The notes: generated by a model from the letters alone, not told the origin. Counted from the stretch's first letter, positions 1 to 9,124 are shown. The stretch is DNA of 64,000 nt from Thermosipho affectus (GCF_001990485.1 NZ_LBFC01000023.1:56597-120596), one strand, 5' to 3'. Translations and numbers: made by a program.

Positions 1-1
1 T

Positions 2-691
2 GGAGGGGGGCCTAGTGCGTTAGCCGCTTCATATGTTTTATCGAAAAATGGGTTTAATGTGATAATTTTTGAAGAAAAAAATGAACCAGGAGGTGGGACA
101 TGGGGCGGAGGGATGTTATTTAATGAATTAGTTGTAGAGGAAGATGTTGAGTGGTTTTTAGAAGAGCTAGATATGAAATACAAGAAAACTAAAGGGTTTA
201 TTTCTATTGATTCCGTACATTTTGCTTCAGCTTTGTTGTACAATTCAACAAAAGTGGGTACAAAAATATTTAATAATGTTTTTGTAGAAGACGTTCTAAT
301 GAGCAAAGAGAGAATAAACGGTGTGGTAATTAATTGGGCACCTGTTATAAGGCAAAGGTTACATGTTGATCCTATAACAGTAAAGGCAAAATATGTTATT
401 GATGGTACTGGACATCCTGCAAGTGTAGTTAATATGGTTATAGATAGAAATTTATCAATTGACTTACCTCTAGGAAAAATAAGGGAGTTTCCTATGAATG
501 CAAAAGAAGGTGAAAAATTTGTTCTTGAAAATACTAAAGAAATTTTACCGGGGTTACTTGTAATGGGAATGGCCGCGGTATCTGTTGGGGGTGGTCCAAG
601 AATGGGGCCAATATTCGGTGGTATGTTAAAGTCTGGAATTAAAATTGCAAATATTATTATCGAGAATATTGATGTTGAGGTGAAAGGATGA
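2..691 (+). CDS. thi4: Sulfide-dependent adenosine thiazole synthase (Thi4 family), 5' end cut by window
   Basis: Makes the thiazole half of thiamine from NAD and glycine. The reading frame is open from base 2, and the first bases already encode the FAD/NAD-binding glycine motif GGGPSALAAS, so the true start lies left of the window; the GTG at 59 is internal. Downstream are the GGGTWGGG motif and a C-terminal GGPRMGPIFGGM loop typical of Thi4/archaeal ribulose-1,5-bisphosphate-type thiazole synthases. At the position where yeast THI4 carries its sacrificial sulfur-donor cysteine this protein has histidine (RLHVDP), which in the archaeal enzymes marks catalytic use of free sulfide. First visible gene of a thiamine operon, overlapping thiC by 4 bases (ATGA). 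Confidence 0.9.
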   Translation, partial: GGGPSALAASYVLSKNGFNVIIFEEKNEPGGGTWGGGMLFNELVVEEDVEWFLEELDMKYKKTKGFISIDSVHFASALLYNSTKVGTKIFNNVFVEDVLMSKERINGVVINWAPVIRQRLHVDPITVKAKYVIDGTGHPASVVNMVIDRNLSIDLPLGKIREFPMNAKEGEKFVLENTKEILPGLLVMGMAAVSVGGGPRMGPIFGGMLKSGIKIANIIIENIDVEVKG

Positions 692-1965
692 CAATAATAG
701 ATGAAATAAAAAGTGGTAAGGTTCCTTCAATTCTTAATGAAATATCAAAAAAAGAAGGAAGAAGTATTGATTATCTTGTAAAAGGATTATTAGATGGGAC
801 AATAGTTATACCAAAAAATAATAATCATGTTTCTTTGAAAAATCCAATGGGGATAGGAAAAGGTTTAAAAATAAAAGTTAATGCAAATATTGGTACTTCT
901 TTTGGATATGATGATTTTGAATATGAGTTAGAAAAGTATAGGACATCAAGAAAATATGGAGCAGATAGTGTAATGTTTCTTTCTACATGGGGAGATTTGG
1001 ATTTTCAGAGAAAAGAGTTATTAACAATTTCGGATATTCCCGTAGGTACTGTTCCAATTTACGATGCAGCGGTCGTAGCATATAAGGAAAATAGGAATGT
1101 TGTAGATTTTTCGGAAAAAGATTTTTTGAAAATATTTGAAAAACATGCAAAACAAGGTGTAGATTTTGTTACTTTGCATGTTAGTATTACAAAAGATATT
1201 GTAAAAAAACTAAAAAAATCTAATAGAATAATGAAAATAGTAAGTCGTGGCGGTTCTATTATTGCAGGTTGGATAATTAAAAATGGATTTGAAAATCCGT
1301 TTTATAGATACTTTGATGAAGTTTTAGATATTGCTAGAGAATATGATGTTACACTGAGTTTAGGAGATTCTTTAAGGCCCGGGAATTTATTTGATTCGTT
1401 GGATAGGTTACAATTAGAAGAGTGGTTTATATTTGAAGAGTTAGTTGAAAAAGCTCGAAGTAAGAATGTTCAAGTAATACTGGAGGGGCCTGGGCATGTT
1501 CCAATTGATCAAATAGAGTCTACTGTTGAATTAATGAAAAAGTATGGGAAAAATGCTCCAGTGTTTTTACTTGGGCCAATAGTTTTAGATGTTGCACCTG
1601 GATATGATCATATTACCTCATCGATTGGATCGGCAATTGCCGCAAAAAGTGGAGCGGATTTTATTTGTTATGTAACTCCCTCGGAACATTTATCATTGCC
1701 TTCTGTTGAAGATGTAAAATTAGGGGTTATTTCTTCTAAAATTGCGGCAATGGCTGTAGATTTTTCAAGAGGAAAATTTATTGAGGAAAATTATAAAGTA
1801 GCTATTTCAAGAAAAACCTTAAATTTTGAAAACATAAAAAAAGTTGTTTTAGACAAGGAGATAGTTGATAAATATTTAAAGAATAGACCGTTTCACGGGA
1901 AAGGTTGTTCAATGTGTGGACCATTTTGTTCATTAAAAATTGTAGAGGAGTATTTGAAAGAATGA
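688..1965 (+). CDS. thiC: Phosphomethylpyrimidine synthase ThiC (short form)
   Basis: Radical-SAM enzyme converting aminoimidazole ribotide to hydroxymethylpyrimidine phosphate, the pyrimidine half of thiamine. At 425 residues it is the short form without the N-terminal extension of proteobacterial and plant ThiC. Conserved stretches include VNANIGTS, SRGGSI, LSLGDSLRPGN, EGPGHVP and GPIVLDVAPGYDHITSSIG. The C-terminal cluster motif reads CSMCGPFC (Cys 407, 410, 414), CX2CX3C, one residue tighter than the CX2CX4C usually quoted. The start overlaps the thi4 stop (ATGA); the stop overlaps the next ATG, so the operon is translationally coupled. Confidence 0.96.
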   Translation: MTIIDEIKSGKVPSILNEISKKEGRSIDYLVKGLLDGTIVIPKNNNHVSLKNPMGIGKGLKIKVNANIGTSFGYDDFEYELEKYRTSRKYGADSVMFLSTWGDLDFQRKELLTISDIPVGTVPIYDAAVVAYKENRNVVDFSEKDFLKIFEKHAKQGVDFVTLHVSITKDIVKKLKKSNRIMKIVSRGGSIIAGWIIKNGFENPFYRYFDEVLDIAREYDVTLSLGDSLRPGNLFDSLDRLQLEEWFIFEELVEKARSKNVQVILEGPGHVPIDQIESTVELMKKYGKNAPVFLLGPIVLDVAPGYDHITSSIGSAIAAKSGADFICYVTPSEHLSLPSVEDVKLGVISSKIAAMAVDFSRGKFIEENYKVAISRKTLNFENIKKVVLDKEIVDKYLKNRPFHGKGCSMCGPFCSLKIVEEYLKE

Positions 1966-2672
1966 AAATAGGAGTTTCAACGAGTGTTATAAGGAGTGAT
2001 TTTAGATTTTTGAAGTATTTTTTGGAAAAATTCGAAGATTTAGATTTTTATGAATTAGGATTTTTGAGTCCCTTATTTGTGAATAACTTGTTTAATTTGA
2101 AAAAGTCATTTGGAATACATGCTCCATTTATATTTAAGATGGATTTTCATCCTAAATTAACGTGCAATGATTATCATGAAACATTTAGGAAGATTAGGCA
2201 AAGTGCTTTTATGGCCAAGTATTTATCTGCCAAATATTTAATAGTACATTATCCAGATACATTACAATTGCAAGATTGGAAAGATAATTTTAAATTATTG
2301 GATGAATTAAAAGGTATTATTAAGATTAGGATTGAAAATACATTTGGGAATAAATATTTTTATGCGGCAAAAGATTACAAATTTTTATGTGAAGAATTGG
2401 GGTTGACTATGTGTGTTGATATTGGACATCTTTTACTTGATGAAAGGATAAATCCATTTGATTTTATAGAAGAATTGTCAGATTTTGTAGAAGAATTTCA
2501 TGTGTATTACGCAGATGATAAGACTTATAAAAAATGTCATCATTTACCGTGGTCTGATAATGAAAAATACATAAATTTGTTAAATTTTATAAAAGAATTT
2601 GATGTGGATATAGTAATTGAAGCAACACCAGACTGCAAAGGGTTAGATAGACTTTTGAATTTCTGGAGGTGA
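1962..2672 (+). CDS. Xylose-isomerase-like TIM-barrel protein in the thiamine operon
   Basis: A 236-residue protein of the sugar phosphate isomerase/epimerase (AP endonuclease family 2) superfamily. It starts at the ATG overlapping the thiC stop (ATGA) and reads MKIGVSTSVIRSD. Metal-site elements are visible in the usual order: Glu in RIENTFGN, Asp and His in CVDIGHLLL, His in EFHVYYAD and Glu in VIEATPD. The substrate is unknown. Its place between thiC and thiDN, with a 3-base gap to the latter, suggests a thiamine-linked role, perhaps salvage or processing of a sugar-phosphate by-product, but that is inference. An alternative is a passenger isomerase unrelated to thiamine. Confidence 0.8.
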   Translation: MKIGVSTSVIRSDFRFLKYFLEKFEDLDFYELGFLSPLFVNNLFNLKKSFGIHAPFIFKMDFHPKLTCNDYHETFRKIRQSAFMAKYLSAKYLIVHYPDTLQLQDWKDNFKLLDELKGIIKIRIENTFGNKYFYAAKDYKFLCEELGLTMCVDIGHLLLDERINPFDFIEELSDFVEEFHVYYADDKTYKKCHHLPWSDNEKYINLLNFIKEFDVDIVIEATPDCKGLDRLLNFWR

Positions 2673-2675
2673 ATT

Positions 2676-3875
2676 ATGAAAAAATTATTAATAATTTCAG
2701 GATTTGATCCTTCGTCAGGTGCTGGTTTAATACAAGATGTTGGTATTGCTACTGCTATGGGGATGAGTGTATATTCAGCAGTCAGTGCATTTACCAAACA
2801 AACGCTCGAAAAGACATATAATGTAAAATTTAGAGAGATTTCAGAAATTTTAGATGAGATAGAGTTATTAGAAGATGTAAGTGTGGTAAAAGTTGGAGTA
2901 GCACAACCTAAAATAATAAAGGAATTGAGAAATCTTTTTAAAAATTCAACAATTGTTTGGAATCCAGCTTTGGAATCTTCAAGCGGATTTAAATTTTTAG
3001 ATGAGGAAGAAGTAAAAAGATATATGAAATTTGCAGATTATATTGTTGTTAATAGCGTTGAAGCAAAGAAAGTTGGAATATTTGATAATATGGTTATTAC
3101 AGGTGGACATGAAAATACGGAGATGATAGAAATAAAATATAAAGGTAAGGTTTTTCAACATGAAAGGATAAGAGGTAATTTTAGGGGGACAGGTTGTGTG
3201 TTTTCAACATTGTTTTCTTCGCTTTTGGTTTTAGGATATACTCCTGAAGAGTCAATCAAAAGGGCATCGGAAATTTTAGTTAGAGTTTTGAAGAGATCTA
3301 AAGACAGAGTGCAGGTTGAATTATTAACAAGAGAATGGCAAAAAGTTGAAGTCTTAGATGAATTAAATAGTATAGTAATGGATATTATGGAAATAGGTCA
3401 TTTGACTATTCCAGAAGTTGGACAAAATGTTTCGTATGCATTACCTTGGGCGGAAAGTGAAGAGGAAGTGGCAAAGTTTCCCGGAAGAATAAGGTTGGTT
3501 TTTGGCAAGCCTCATTTTTTAGGTGATGCAACTTATAAGGGGAAATCTCATACTGCAAGGATGACACTGGAAATGATGAAAAAATTCCCTTATATAAGGT
3601 GTACGACAAATATAAAATTTAATGAAAAATACGTAGAAAAAGCAAATAAAATAGGTCTAAAAGTGTATGAGCATTTAAGATATTTGGAGCCTAAAATGGT
3701 AAAAGAAAAAGAAGGACAGTCTTTGAGATGGGGAATTGCAAACATTATACAAGATTTAGATAAATCACCTGATATAATATATGATAAAGGTTTTTGGGGA
3801 AAAGAAGCAATGATAAGAGTTTTTGGAAGAAATCCTAGAGAGGTTATTGAAAAGGTAAAAAGTGTAATTTTCTAA
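2676..3875 (+). CDS. thiDN: ThiD-ThiN fusion: HMP(-P) kinase / thiamine-phosphate synthase
   Basis: Bifunctional 399-residue protein. Residues 1 to about 225 are the ribokinase-fold HMP/HMP-P kinase ThiD (start KLLIISGFDPSSGAG; anion-hole motif RGTGCVFST-like sequence as GNFRGTGCVFST). Residues about 230-399 are a ThiN domain (NVSYALPWAES, FPGRIRLVFGKP, FGRNPREVIEKV), the thiamine-phosphate synthase that replaces ThiE in many archaea and Thermotogales. It couples HMP-PP made by the first domain with thiazole phosphate. Last gene of the thi operon; the sequence then runs AT-rich for 100 bases to pfkA. RBS GGAGGTG lies 6 bases before the ATG. Confidence 0.94.
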   Translation: MKKLLIISGFDPSSGAGLIQDVGIATAMGMSVYSAVSAFTKQTLEKTYNVKFREISEILDEIELLEDVSVVKVGVAQPKIIKELRNLFKNSTIVWNPALESSSGFKFLDEEEVKRYMKFADYIVVNSVEAKKVGIFDNMVITGGHENTEMIEIKYKGKVFQHERIRGNFRGTGCVFSTLFSSLLVLGYTPEESIKRASEILVRVLKRSKDRVQVELLTREWQKVEVLDELNSIVMDIMEIGHLTIPEVGQNVSYALPWAESEEEVAKFPGRIRLVFGKPHFLGDATYKGKSHTARMTLEMMKKFPYIRCTTNIKFNEKYVEKANKIGLKVYEHLRYLEPKMVKEKEGQSLRWGIANIIQDLDKSPDIIYDKGFWGKEAMIRVFGRNPREVIEKVKSVIF

Positions 3876-3913
3876 AAAAGACTCCTTTATAGTTAAATAT
3901 TGTTTTTTATTTA

Positions 3914-3941
3914 TTGAATTTGCCTTATTTTGTGGTATTAT
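3914..3941 (+). promoter_or_regulatory. Putative sigma-A promoter for pfkA
   Basis: TTGAAT (3914-3919), 16-base spacer, TATTAT (3936-3941), 33 bases before the pfkA ATG. Seen by eye only; overlapping alternatives exist because the region is AT-rich. Confidence 0.5.
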
Positions 3942-3974
3942 ATATTTAGGCAAACTAGAAAAAGGAGGATTTCT

Positions 3975-4934
3975 ATGAAAAAAATTGCAGTTATGACTAG
4001 CGGTGGAGATGCTCCAGGAATGAATGCTGCTGTACGTGCTGTTGTTCGTTATGCTGTAAAAAATGATATAAAGGTTTTAGGTATTCAAAGAGGTTATGCT
4101 GGGTTATTGGATGAAGATTTTATAGAAATGGATTTTGCATCTGTTGGGGGAATAATGGAAAAAGGAGGGACTATCCTAAGAAGTAGTAGATGCCCTGAAT
4201 TTGTAAGAAAAGAGACTAGAAGGGAAGCAGCATCAATTCTTGCAAAGCATGGAGTAGAAGGATTAATTGTAATTGGTGGAGAAGGTAGTTTACACGGTGC
4301 GATGTTTTTAGAAGAGGAACAAAAGGTGCCAGTTGTAGGAATTCCAGGAACGATAGATAACGATATTGCAATGACTGATATGAGCATTGGAGTAGATACA
4401 TGCTTAAACACTGTTGTTGATGCTATACAAAAATTAAAAGATACTGCATCATCGCATGAAAGAGCATTTATTGTAGAAGTTATGGGGCGTTCATCTGGTT
4501 ACATTGCTACAGTGGCTGGGTTAGTTACTGGAGCAGAAGCTATAGTAATTCCAGAAATACCCGTTAATTATGAAGCTCTTGGAAATAAGATCCTGAAGGA
4601 AAGAGAAAGGGGAAAAATTAATTGTATAGTTGTAGTGGCAGAAGGTGCGGCAAGTGCTTATACAGTTGCAAGACATCTTGAACATAGAATAGGATATGAG
4701 ACTAGAATAACAATATTAGGACACATTCAACGTGGAGGTTCCCCTACTGCTTTTGATAGATTGTTGGCATCTAGAATGGGAGTTGCAGCTGTTGAGTTTT
4801 TAAAAAGGGGTCAAAGTTATGTTATGATGGCTTTACAGGGAGGAAAAATTGTTCCAGTAAAGCTCGATGAAGTATTAAAACAAAAGAAGTCATTGAATAT
4901 GGAATTAGTGGAATTAACGGCTTTATTGTCATGA
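3975..4934 (+). CDS. pfkA: ATP-dependent 6-phosphofructokinase
   Basis: Phosphorylates fructose 6-phosphate to fructose 1,6-bisphosphate, committing sugar to glycolysis. At 319 residues it has normal bacterial length. The ATG at 3975 is chosen because AAAGGAGG lies 7 bases upstream and the protein then begins [20 protein letters not shown]; an upstream in-frame start would add 15 unrelated residues. PGTIDNDI, with Gly before TID, indicates ATP rather than pyrophosphate as donor. The usual GGDGS metal-binding motif reads GGEGS here (Asp to Glu), a conservative change worth noting. [16 protein letters not shown] is the family signature. Overlaps the next gene by 4 bases (ATGA). Confidence 0.95.
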   Translation: MKKIAVMTSGGDAPGMNAAVRAVVRYAVKNDIKVLGIQRGYAGLLDEDFIEMDFASVGGIMEKGGTILRSSRCPEFVRKETRREAASILAKHGVEGLIVIGGEGSLHGAMFLEEEQKVPVVGIPGTIDNDIAMTDMSIGVDTCLNTVVDAIQKLKDTASSHERAFIVEVMGRSSGYIATVAGLVTGAEAIVIPEIPVNYEALGNKILKERERGKINCIVVVAEGAASAYTVARHLEHRIGYETRITILGHIQRGGSPTAFDRLLASRMGVAAVEFLKRGQSYVMMALQGGKIVPVKLDEVLKQKKSLNMELVELTALLS

Positions 4935-6232
4935 TGGTAGTAAAGTTTAGCAATGGGTATGTTTGGAAAGATGGTAACTTTGTAAAAAAGGACTTTTTTG
5001 TAGAAGGAAACAAATTTGTTTATCCAAAAAAATTTGATAAAGAAGTTAACCTGGAAGGGAAATATATTCTTCCGGGTTTTTCTGATTCACATGCACATAT
5101 TTTAGGTGTAGGAATAAAAAAATTAACTTTAGATTTAAGTGATGAAAATTTTGAAAAAATTCTAGATATAGATAGTGATATAATTTTAGGAAGAGGCTGG
5201 GAAAAGATAGATAATAAAGATTTTTTTGATACAGTTAAATCTCCAGTTATTTTGATTAGAAAGTGTGGTCATGTTGCATTTCTAAATAGGAAAGCGCAAA
5301 GGCTTTTGAAAATTAACAATTATTATATTTTCGAAGATGAAATAGAAAAAATATGGGAATACATCCCTTCTGAATTTTTGGTAAGGGCTTTTAAAGAGGG
5401 GATAAATGAGTTTTTAAAACATGGGATTACGAGTGTACATTCAGATGATTTACATGGGATTTCATTTGAATTGTTAAAGAGACTTTTGAAAGAGAGTAAA
5501 TTACGTGTATATGAAAAATTATGTACAAAAAATCCATGGGAATTTGAGTTTGGTAGCTATGGAATATCAAAAATTTTTGGTATAAAGCTTTTTGCAGATG
5601 GTTCATTAGGTGGTAAAACAGCATTTTTATCTAAAACGTATAAAAATAATAGTGGTTTTGGTATTTTTACTTTGCCGGATAATTTTAGTGATATAGTGGA
5701 ATTTGCAGAGAAAAATAACTTGCAAGTATGTGTTCATACAATAGGTGATGAGGCACTAAGTAGAACTATTGAGGCATTTGGAAAGAAAACAGGTCATAGA
5801 ATTATTCATGCACAATTTGTAAAAAAAAGGGACTTTGAAAAGCTATCTTCCTTTAGTTTTTCTGTACAACCTCATTTTTTCTTTGAAGATTTGAATTTAA
5901 TATCTAGTGTTGATTTTAGTAATATACTTTTATATCCTTTTAGAAATATGTATGAAAATAATATTTTGATTTCTTTTTCAAGTGATGGACCAGTTTCACC
6001 AATTTCCCCTTTATATGTAATTCAAGCTGCTTTAAAATTGGGCTTTTCCTTTAGCGAGTCAATCTCATTGTATACTGAATTTTCTGGAAAACTAATTAAA
6101 GAAAATATTGGGGTTATAAAACCCCAATATCTGGCTGATTTTATTATTTTTAAAGATAAAACGTTAAGAAATTTAGAAAAAGTTTTTGTAAACGGTGAAC
6201 TTGTTTATGATACCTTAACTCTGAATCCATAA
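4931..6232 (+). CDS. Amidohydrolase family protein (YtcJ/amidohydrolase-3-like)
   Basis: A 433-residue metal-dependent hydrolase. N-terminal composite beta-sandwich (residues 1-50) leads into [15 protein letters not shown] with the metal-binding HxH at residues 54 and 56. Further metal ligands appear as His in [10 protein letters not shown], His in RIIHAQF and Asp in FSSDGPVSP. The C-terminal [13 protein letters not shown] strand closes the sandwich. The substrate is not predictable. Translationally coupled to pfkA by an ATGATG overlap. Its last 28 bases overlap the convergent hydE gene, and its coding region contains a perfect hairpin that probably terminates transcription arriving from hydE. 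Confidence 0.85.
   Translation: MMVVKFSNGYVWKDGNFVKKDFFVEGNKFVYPKKFDKEVNLEGKYILPGFSDSHAHILGVGIKKLTLDLSDENFEKILDIDSDIILGRGWEKIDNKDFFDTVKSPVILIRKCGHVAFLNRKAQRLLKINNYYIFEDEIEKIWEYIPSEFLVRAFKEGINEFLKHGITSVHSDDLHGISFELLKRLLKESKLRVYEKLCTKNPWEFEFGSYGISKIFGIKLFADGSLGGKTAFLSKTYKNNSGFGIFTLPDNFSDIVEFAEKNNLQVCVHTIGDEALSRTIEAFGKKTGHRIIHAQFVKKRDFEKLSSFSFSVQPHFFFEDLNLISSVDFSNILLYPFRNMYENNILISFSSDGPVSPISPLYVIQAALKLGFSFSESISLYTEFSGKLIKENIGVIKPQYLADFIIFKDKTLRNLEKVFVNGELVYDTLTLNP
6095..6130 (-). terminator. Intrinsic terminator for the hyd operon, embedded in the convergent gene
   Basis: ATATTGGGGTT (6105-6115), 4-base loop, AACCCCAATAT (6120-6130): an 11-bp perfect stem. Read on the minus strand it is followed by TTTTCTTTAATT. 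It lies about 75 bases beyond the hydE stop, inside the coding sequence of the opposite-strand amidohydrolase. Confidence 0.65.
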
Positions 6233-7230
6233 GTTTGTCCTACTTTCCTTTTTAGATCTTTTATCATACCTTTAACACATTCAATACAACTTGTATCTAC
6301 TTCAAATAGACAAATTTTATTTGGGTACAGTGTATAGTGTGGTCTGTATGGATTAGGGGTTAGATTTGGCATTATTACATTTGCCCCAGACTTAAGAGCC
6401 ATTTGTCTTCCAAATGGATGAAGACTTCCCATAGCAGTGGTTGCAGGAATATTTGCAGTGGGAATTAATATTCTGGCAAGCGCTATTATTTTTAAGGTTA
6501 GTTTTAAATCACCACCTTTTGCATTTTTCAAAGGAGTATTTGGATTTGGAATAAATGGACCAATACCTATCATGTCTGAATCAAGTTCTTTTAAAAAGAG
6601 TAGATCTTTTGCTAATTCTCTAGCTCCTTGCCCGGGTAATCCAACCATGCACCCCGCTCCAACTTCATAGCCTAATTCTTTTAACTTAAAAAGGTGTTTT
6701 TTTCTATTTTCAAAAGTATCATGTGGATGAAGGTTATTGTATAATTCTTCATCTGCCGTTTCGTGTCTCATTAGGTATCTATCGGCACCGGCATCTTTCC
6801 AAATTTTATATTCTTTAAAATCTCTTTCGCCAATGCTTAGAGTTATAGCAACGTTAAGTGATTTTATTCTTTTTATTAGCTTTTCAATTATTTCAGTGGT
6901 ATAGTAAGGATCTTCACCTGACTGTAAAACTATTGTTTTTATGTTTTTTTCTGATATTAATTTAGCTCTTCTAAAAATTTCATCGGGGCTCATTCTGTAT
7001 CTTTTTATTTTATTATTTGGGGCCCTTAATCCGCAATATAGACAATCCATTTTACAGTAGTTAGAAAATTCTATAATTGCTCTTATGTGTATTTCATCAC
7101 CTACGTATTTTTTCCTAATTTCATCAGCAAATGATAAGATTTCATTGTCGTATTTGTTGGTAGATATTAGATATTCAAGTACTTCAAGTGTAACATTATC
7201 TTTTTGAATTTTTTTCAGCATTTCTAGCAT
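6205..7230 (-). CDS. hydE: [FeFe]-hydrogenase maturase HydE (radical SAM)
   Basis: Radical-SAM enzyme of H-cluster assembly that works with HydG and HydF. The SAM cluster motif is CKMDCLYC (CX3CX2C, Cys 59, 63, 66), followed by RYRMSPDEI, VLQSGEDPYYT and the C-terminal barrel (MGSLHPFGRQ, PNLTPNPYR). 341 residues, usual for the family. Start ATG has AGAGGTGA upstream and overlaps the preceding small gene by 35 bases. Last gene of the hydrogenase maturation operon; hydF is not in the window. Confidence 0.95.
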   Translation of the reverse strand: MLEMLKKIQKDNVTLEVLEYLISTNKYDNEILSFADEIRKKYVGDEIHIRAIIEFSNYCKMDCLYCGLRAPNNKIKRYRMSPDEIFRRAKLISEKNIKTIVLQSGEDPYYTTEIIEKLIKRIKSLNVAITLSIGERDFKEYKIWKDAGADRYLMRHETADEELYNNLHPHDTFENRKKHLFKLKELGYEVGAGCMVGLPGQGARELAKDLLFLKELDSDMIGIGPFIPNPNTPLKNAKGGDLKLTLKIIALARILIPTANIPATTAMGSLHPFGRQMALKSGANVIMPNLTPNPYRPHYTLYPNKICLFEVDTSCIECVKGMIKDLKRKVGQTYGFRVKVS

Positions 7231-7465
7231 ATTTTATCACCTCTAAAAGTAGTTTTCTTAAATATTCATCATCTTTGGAATGGATATTTTCACAGAAAAT
7301 AATATATTCACTATCTTCATAAAGTACTTCCGGTGGGAGATAATATTCATTTCCCGCTTTTTCTATGAAACTTATTCTTTTACCAATTTTTTTGTTTATC
7401 CATATTTTACAATTGTATTTCTTTGCTATTTTATTTAACAAATCCTTTAGTTTAAAATCTGACAT
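7196..7465 (-). CDS. Uncharacterised 89-residue protein between hydG and hydE
   Basis: Small soluble, charged protein (MSDFKLKDLLNKIAKKYNCK at the N-terminus) without transmembrane segments, signal peptide or clustered cysteines. The ATG at 7465 is preferred over the in-frame GTG at 7474 because AAAGGTGA sits the right distance upstream. It overlaps hydG by 14 bases at its start and hydE by 35 bases at its end, so its translation is tightly coupled to both maturases. I do not recognise the family. The position suggests an accessory factor of H-cluster assembly or of the radical-SAM pair, but nothing in the sequence shows a function. Confidence 0.75.
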   Translation of the reverse strand: MSDFKLKDLLNKIAKKYNCKIWINKKIGKRISFIEKAGNEYYLPPEVLYEDSEYIIFCENIHSKDDEYLRKLLLEVIKYARNAEKNSKR

Positions 7466-8867
7466 CTCTCTCACCTTTGTCTATTTTGTTTAGACCATCT
7501 TTTACTGTTTCTTTTTGTTTTGTGTCAAGTTTTTCTACTTCCGTTTTTATTACTTTTTTTCCTATTTTATACGTTTTTTCAGAAGCATAATCATTTAGGT
7601 ATTCATTTAATGTAAATAATGCATTTGGAGTACAAAATCTTTTTACAAAACCTGGAATTGCAAATTCCATGAAGTGTTCGCCTGTTCTTCCTGCTCTATA
7701 ACAAGCAGTACAAAAAGATGGGATATAGTTTTCTTTTAAAAGTTCATAGATAACTTCATCTAATGTTCTTGTGTCGCCAAGAATAAATTGACTTTTTTTA
7801 ATTACTTCTGGATCTTTTTCAGAATATGAACCAACACCTATGCTTGAGCCAGCATCAATTTGTGAAACTCCAAGTTTTAAAACTTCTCTTCTTATATTCA
7901 TTGGTTCTCTTGCAGTTAATATTAACCCTGTATATGGCACAGCTAGTCTTAAGATGGCAACTATCTTTTTAAAATCTTCGTCGTTAACTTGATATGGAGG
8001 CCTTTTTGCTGTGGGAGTTCCAACAGCTGGTTCTATTCTTGGAAATGAAATTGTGTGAGGTCCTACTCCAAATCTTTCTTCAAGGTGAATGGTATGATAA
8101 ATAAGACCCATAACTTCAAATTTCCAATCGTATAATCCAAATAAAGCTCCAATTCCAACATCATCAATTCCAGCAAGCATGGCTCTATCAAGTCCATATA
8201 GTCTCCACGCAAAATTAGATTTTGGCCCTCTAGGATGCATTTTTTTGTACGTTGGTATGTGATATGTTTCTTGGAATATTTGGAATGTTCCTATACCAAC
8301 TTCTTTTATTATTTTATATCCTTCAACGGTTTGTGGTGCAGCATTGACATTTACTCTCCTTATTTCACCGTTTCCAACTTTTGTGTTATAAATATTATCA
8401 ATTGTCTTTGCAATGAACTGAGGTGAATACATAGGATGTTCACCGTAGACAACTATAAGTCGTTTGTGACCTTTCGTTACAAGTGCTTTTACCTCATCTT
8501 TTAGTTTTTCTATAGATAGGGTTTTCCTAATAACATCTTTGTTTGAAATTCTAAATCCACAATATTCACAATCGTTTATACATTCGTTTCCTATATAAAG
8601 TGGTGCAAATAATACAATTCTATTTCCATATACTTTTTCTTTTAATTTTCTTGCTGCTTCAAAAATTTCTTCCCACAATTCATCCGAGTTGGCATTTAGT
8701 AAAGTTGCAACTTCATACGGTGTAAGCCTTTCTTTATTGAGTGATTTTTGGAGAATATTGCGTATTTTTTCACTTTCTGGATTTTTTGTAGATTCAAGTA
8801 TGGAAAGAATTTCGCCAGTGTTAATAAAGGTTTTTTCATTTTCATTTTCTTTTACAAAAACATACAT
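7452..8867 (-). CDS. hydG: [FeFe]-hydrogenase maturase HydG (radical SAM tyrosine lyase)
   Basis: Cleaves tyrosine to give the CO and CN ligands of the H-cluster, forming an Fe(CO)(CN) synthon. The SAM-cluster motif is CINDCEYC (CX3CX2C). The second, C-terminal cluster motif that distinguishes HydG from ThiH is also present: CTAC followed by 22 residues and a third Cys (CX2CX22C, ending VKRFC). 471 residues is normal. It begins 2 bases after the TM1266-like gene and overlaps the small downstream gene. Confidence 0.96.
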   Translation of the reverse strand: MYVFVKENENEKTFINTGEILSILESTKNPESEKIRNILQKSLNKERLTPYEVATLLNANSDELWEEIFEAARKLKEKVYGNRIVLFAPLYIGNECINDCEYCGFRISNKDVIRKTLSIEKLKDEVKALVTKGHKRLIVVYGEHPMYSPQFIAKTIDNIYNTKVGNGEIRRVNVNAAPQTVEGYKIIKEVGIGTFQIFQETYHIPTYKKMHPRGPKSNFAWRLYGLDRAMLAGIDDVGIGALFGLYDWKFEVMGLIYHTIHLEERFGVGPHTISFPRIEPAVGTPTAKRPPYQVNDEDFKKIVAILRLAVPYTGLILTAREPMNIRREVLKLGVSQIDAGSSIGVGSYSEKDPEVIKKSQFILGDTRTLDEVIYELLKENYIPSFCTACYRAGRTGEHFMEFAIPGFVKRFCTPNALFTLNEYLNDYASEKTYKIGKKVIKTEVEKLDTKQKETVKDGLNKIDKGERDVRF

Positions 8868-8869
8868 AA

Positions 8870-9121
8870 TTATGCCTCCTTTTTTATTAATAAACTTTTT
8901 ACTTTTACGGTTTTTAATTGTCCTAATTTTCCGGTAAAACTTCCAAGAGTATCATTATTTGCTTTGAAAAGCAAAAAGATAACAGCACTATTTTCTTCCT
9001 CAATAGGATATCCAACTCTTAATTTTATATACTTTGAGTAGTTATGTAATATCTCATTTACTTTGTCATATATATCGTTCCTGTTTCCTACCACAATATT
9101 TATAGAGTAGAAATTTTCCAT
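8870..9121 (-). CDS. TM1266-like iron-only hydrogenase system protein
   Basis: 83-residue ACT/ferredoxin-like fold protein of the family annotated as iron-only hydrogenase system putative regulator. It has the typical pattern: a first strand (YSINIVVGNRN), a helix, RVGYPIEEENSAVIFLLFKAN, and a final GKLGQLKTVKVKSLL. It sits between hydA and hydG, its constant genomic setting. Its Shine-Dalgarno (GGAAAGGGGG, 9129-9138) forms one arm of a hairpin and the 5' leader can fold in two exclusive ways, so translation is probably conditional. Role in regulation versus assembly is unsettled for the family. Confidence 0.85.
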   Translation of the reverse strand: MENFYSINIVVGNRNDIYDKVNEILHNYSKYIKLRVGYPIEEENSAVIFLLFKANNDTLGSFTGKLGQLKTVKVKSLLIKKEA

Positions 9122-9124
9122 AAA

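Noticed and set aside
4094..4411. 105-codon minus-strand frame
   Set aside because: Antisense of the pfkA catalytic region; shadow.
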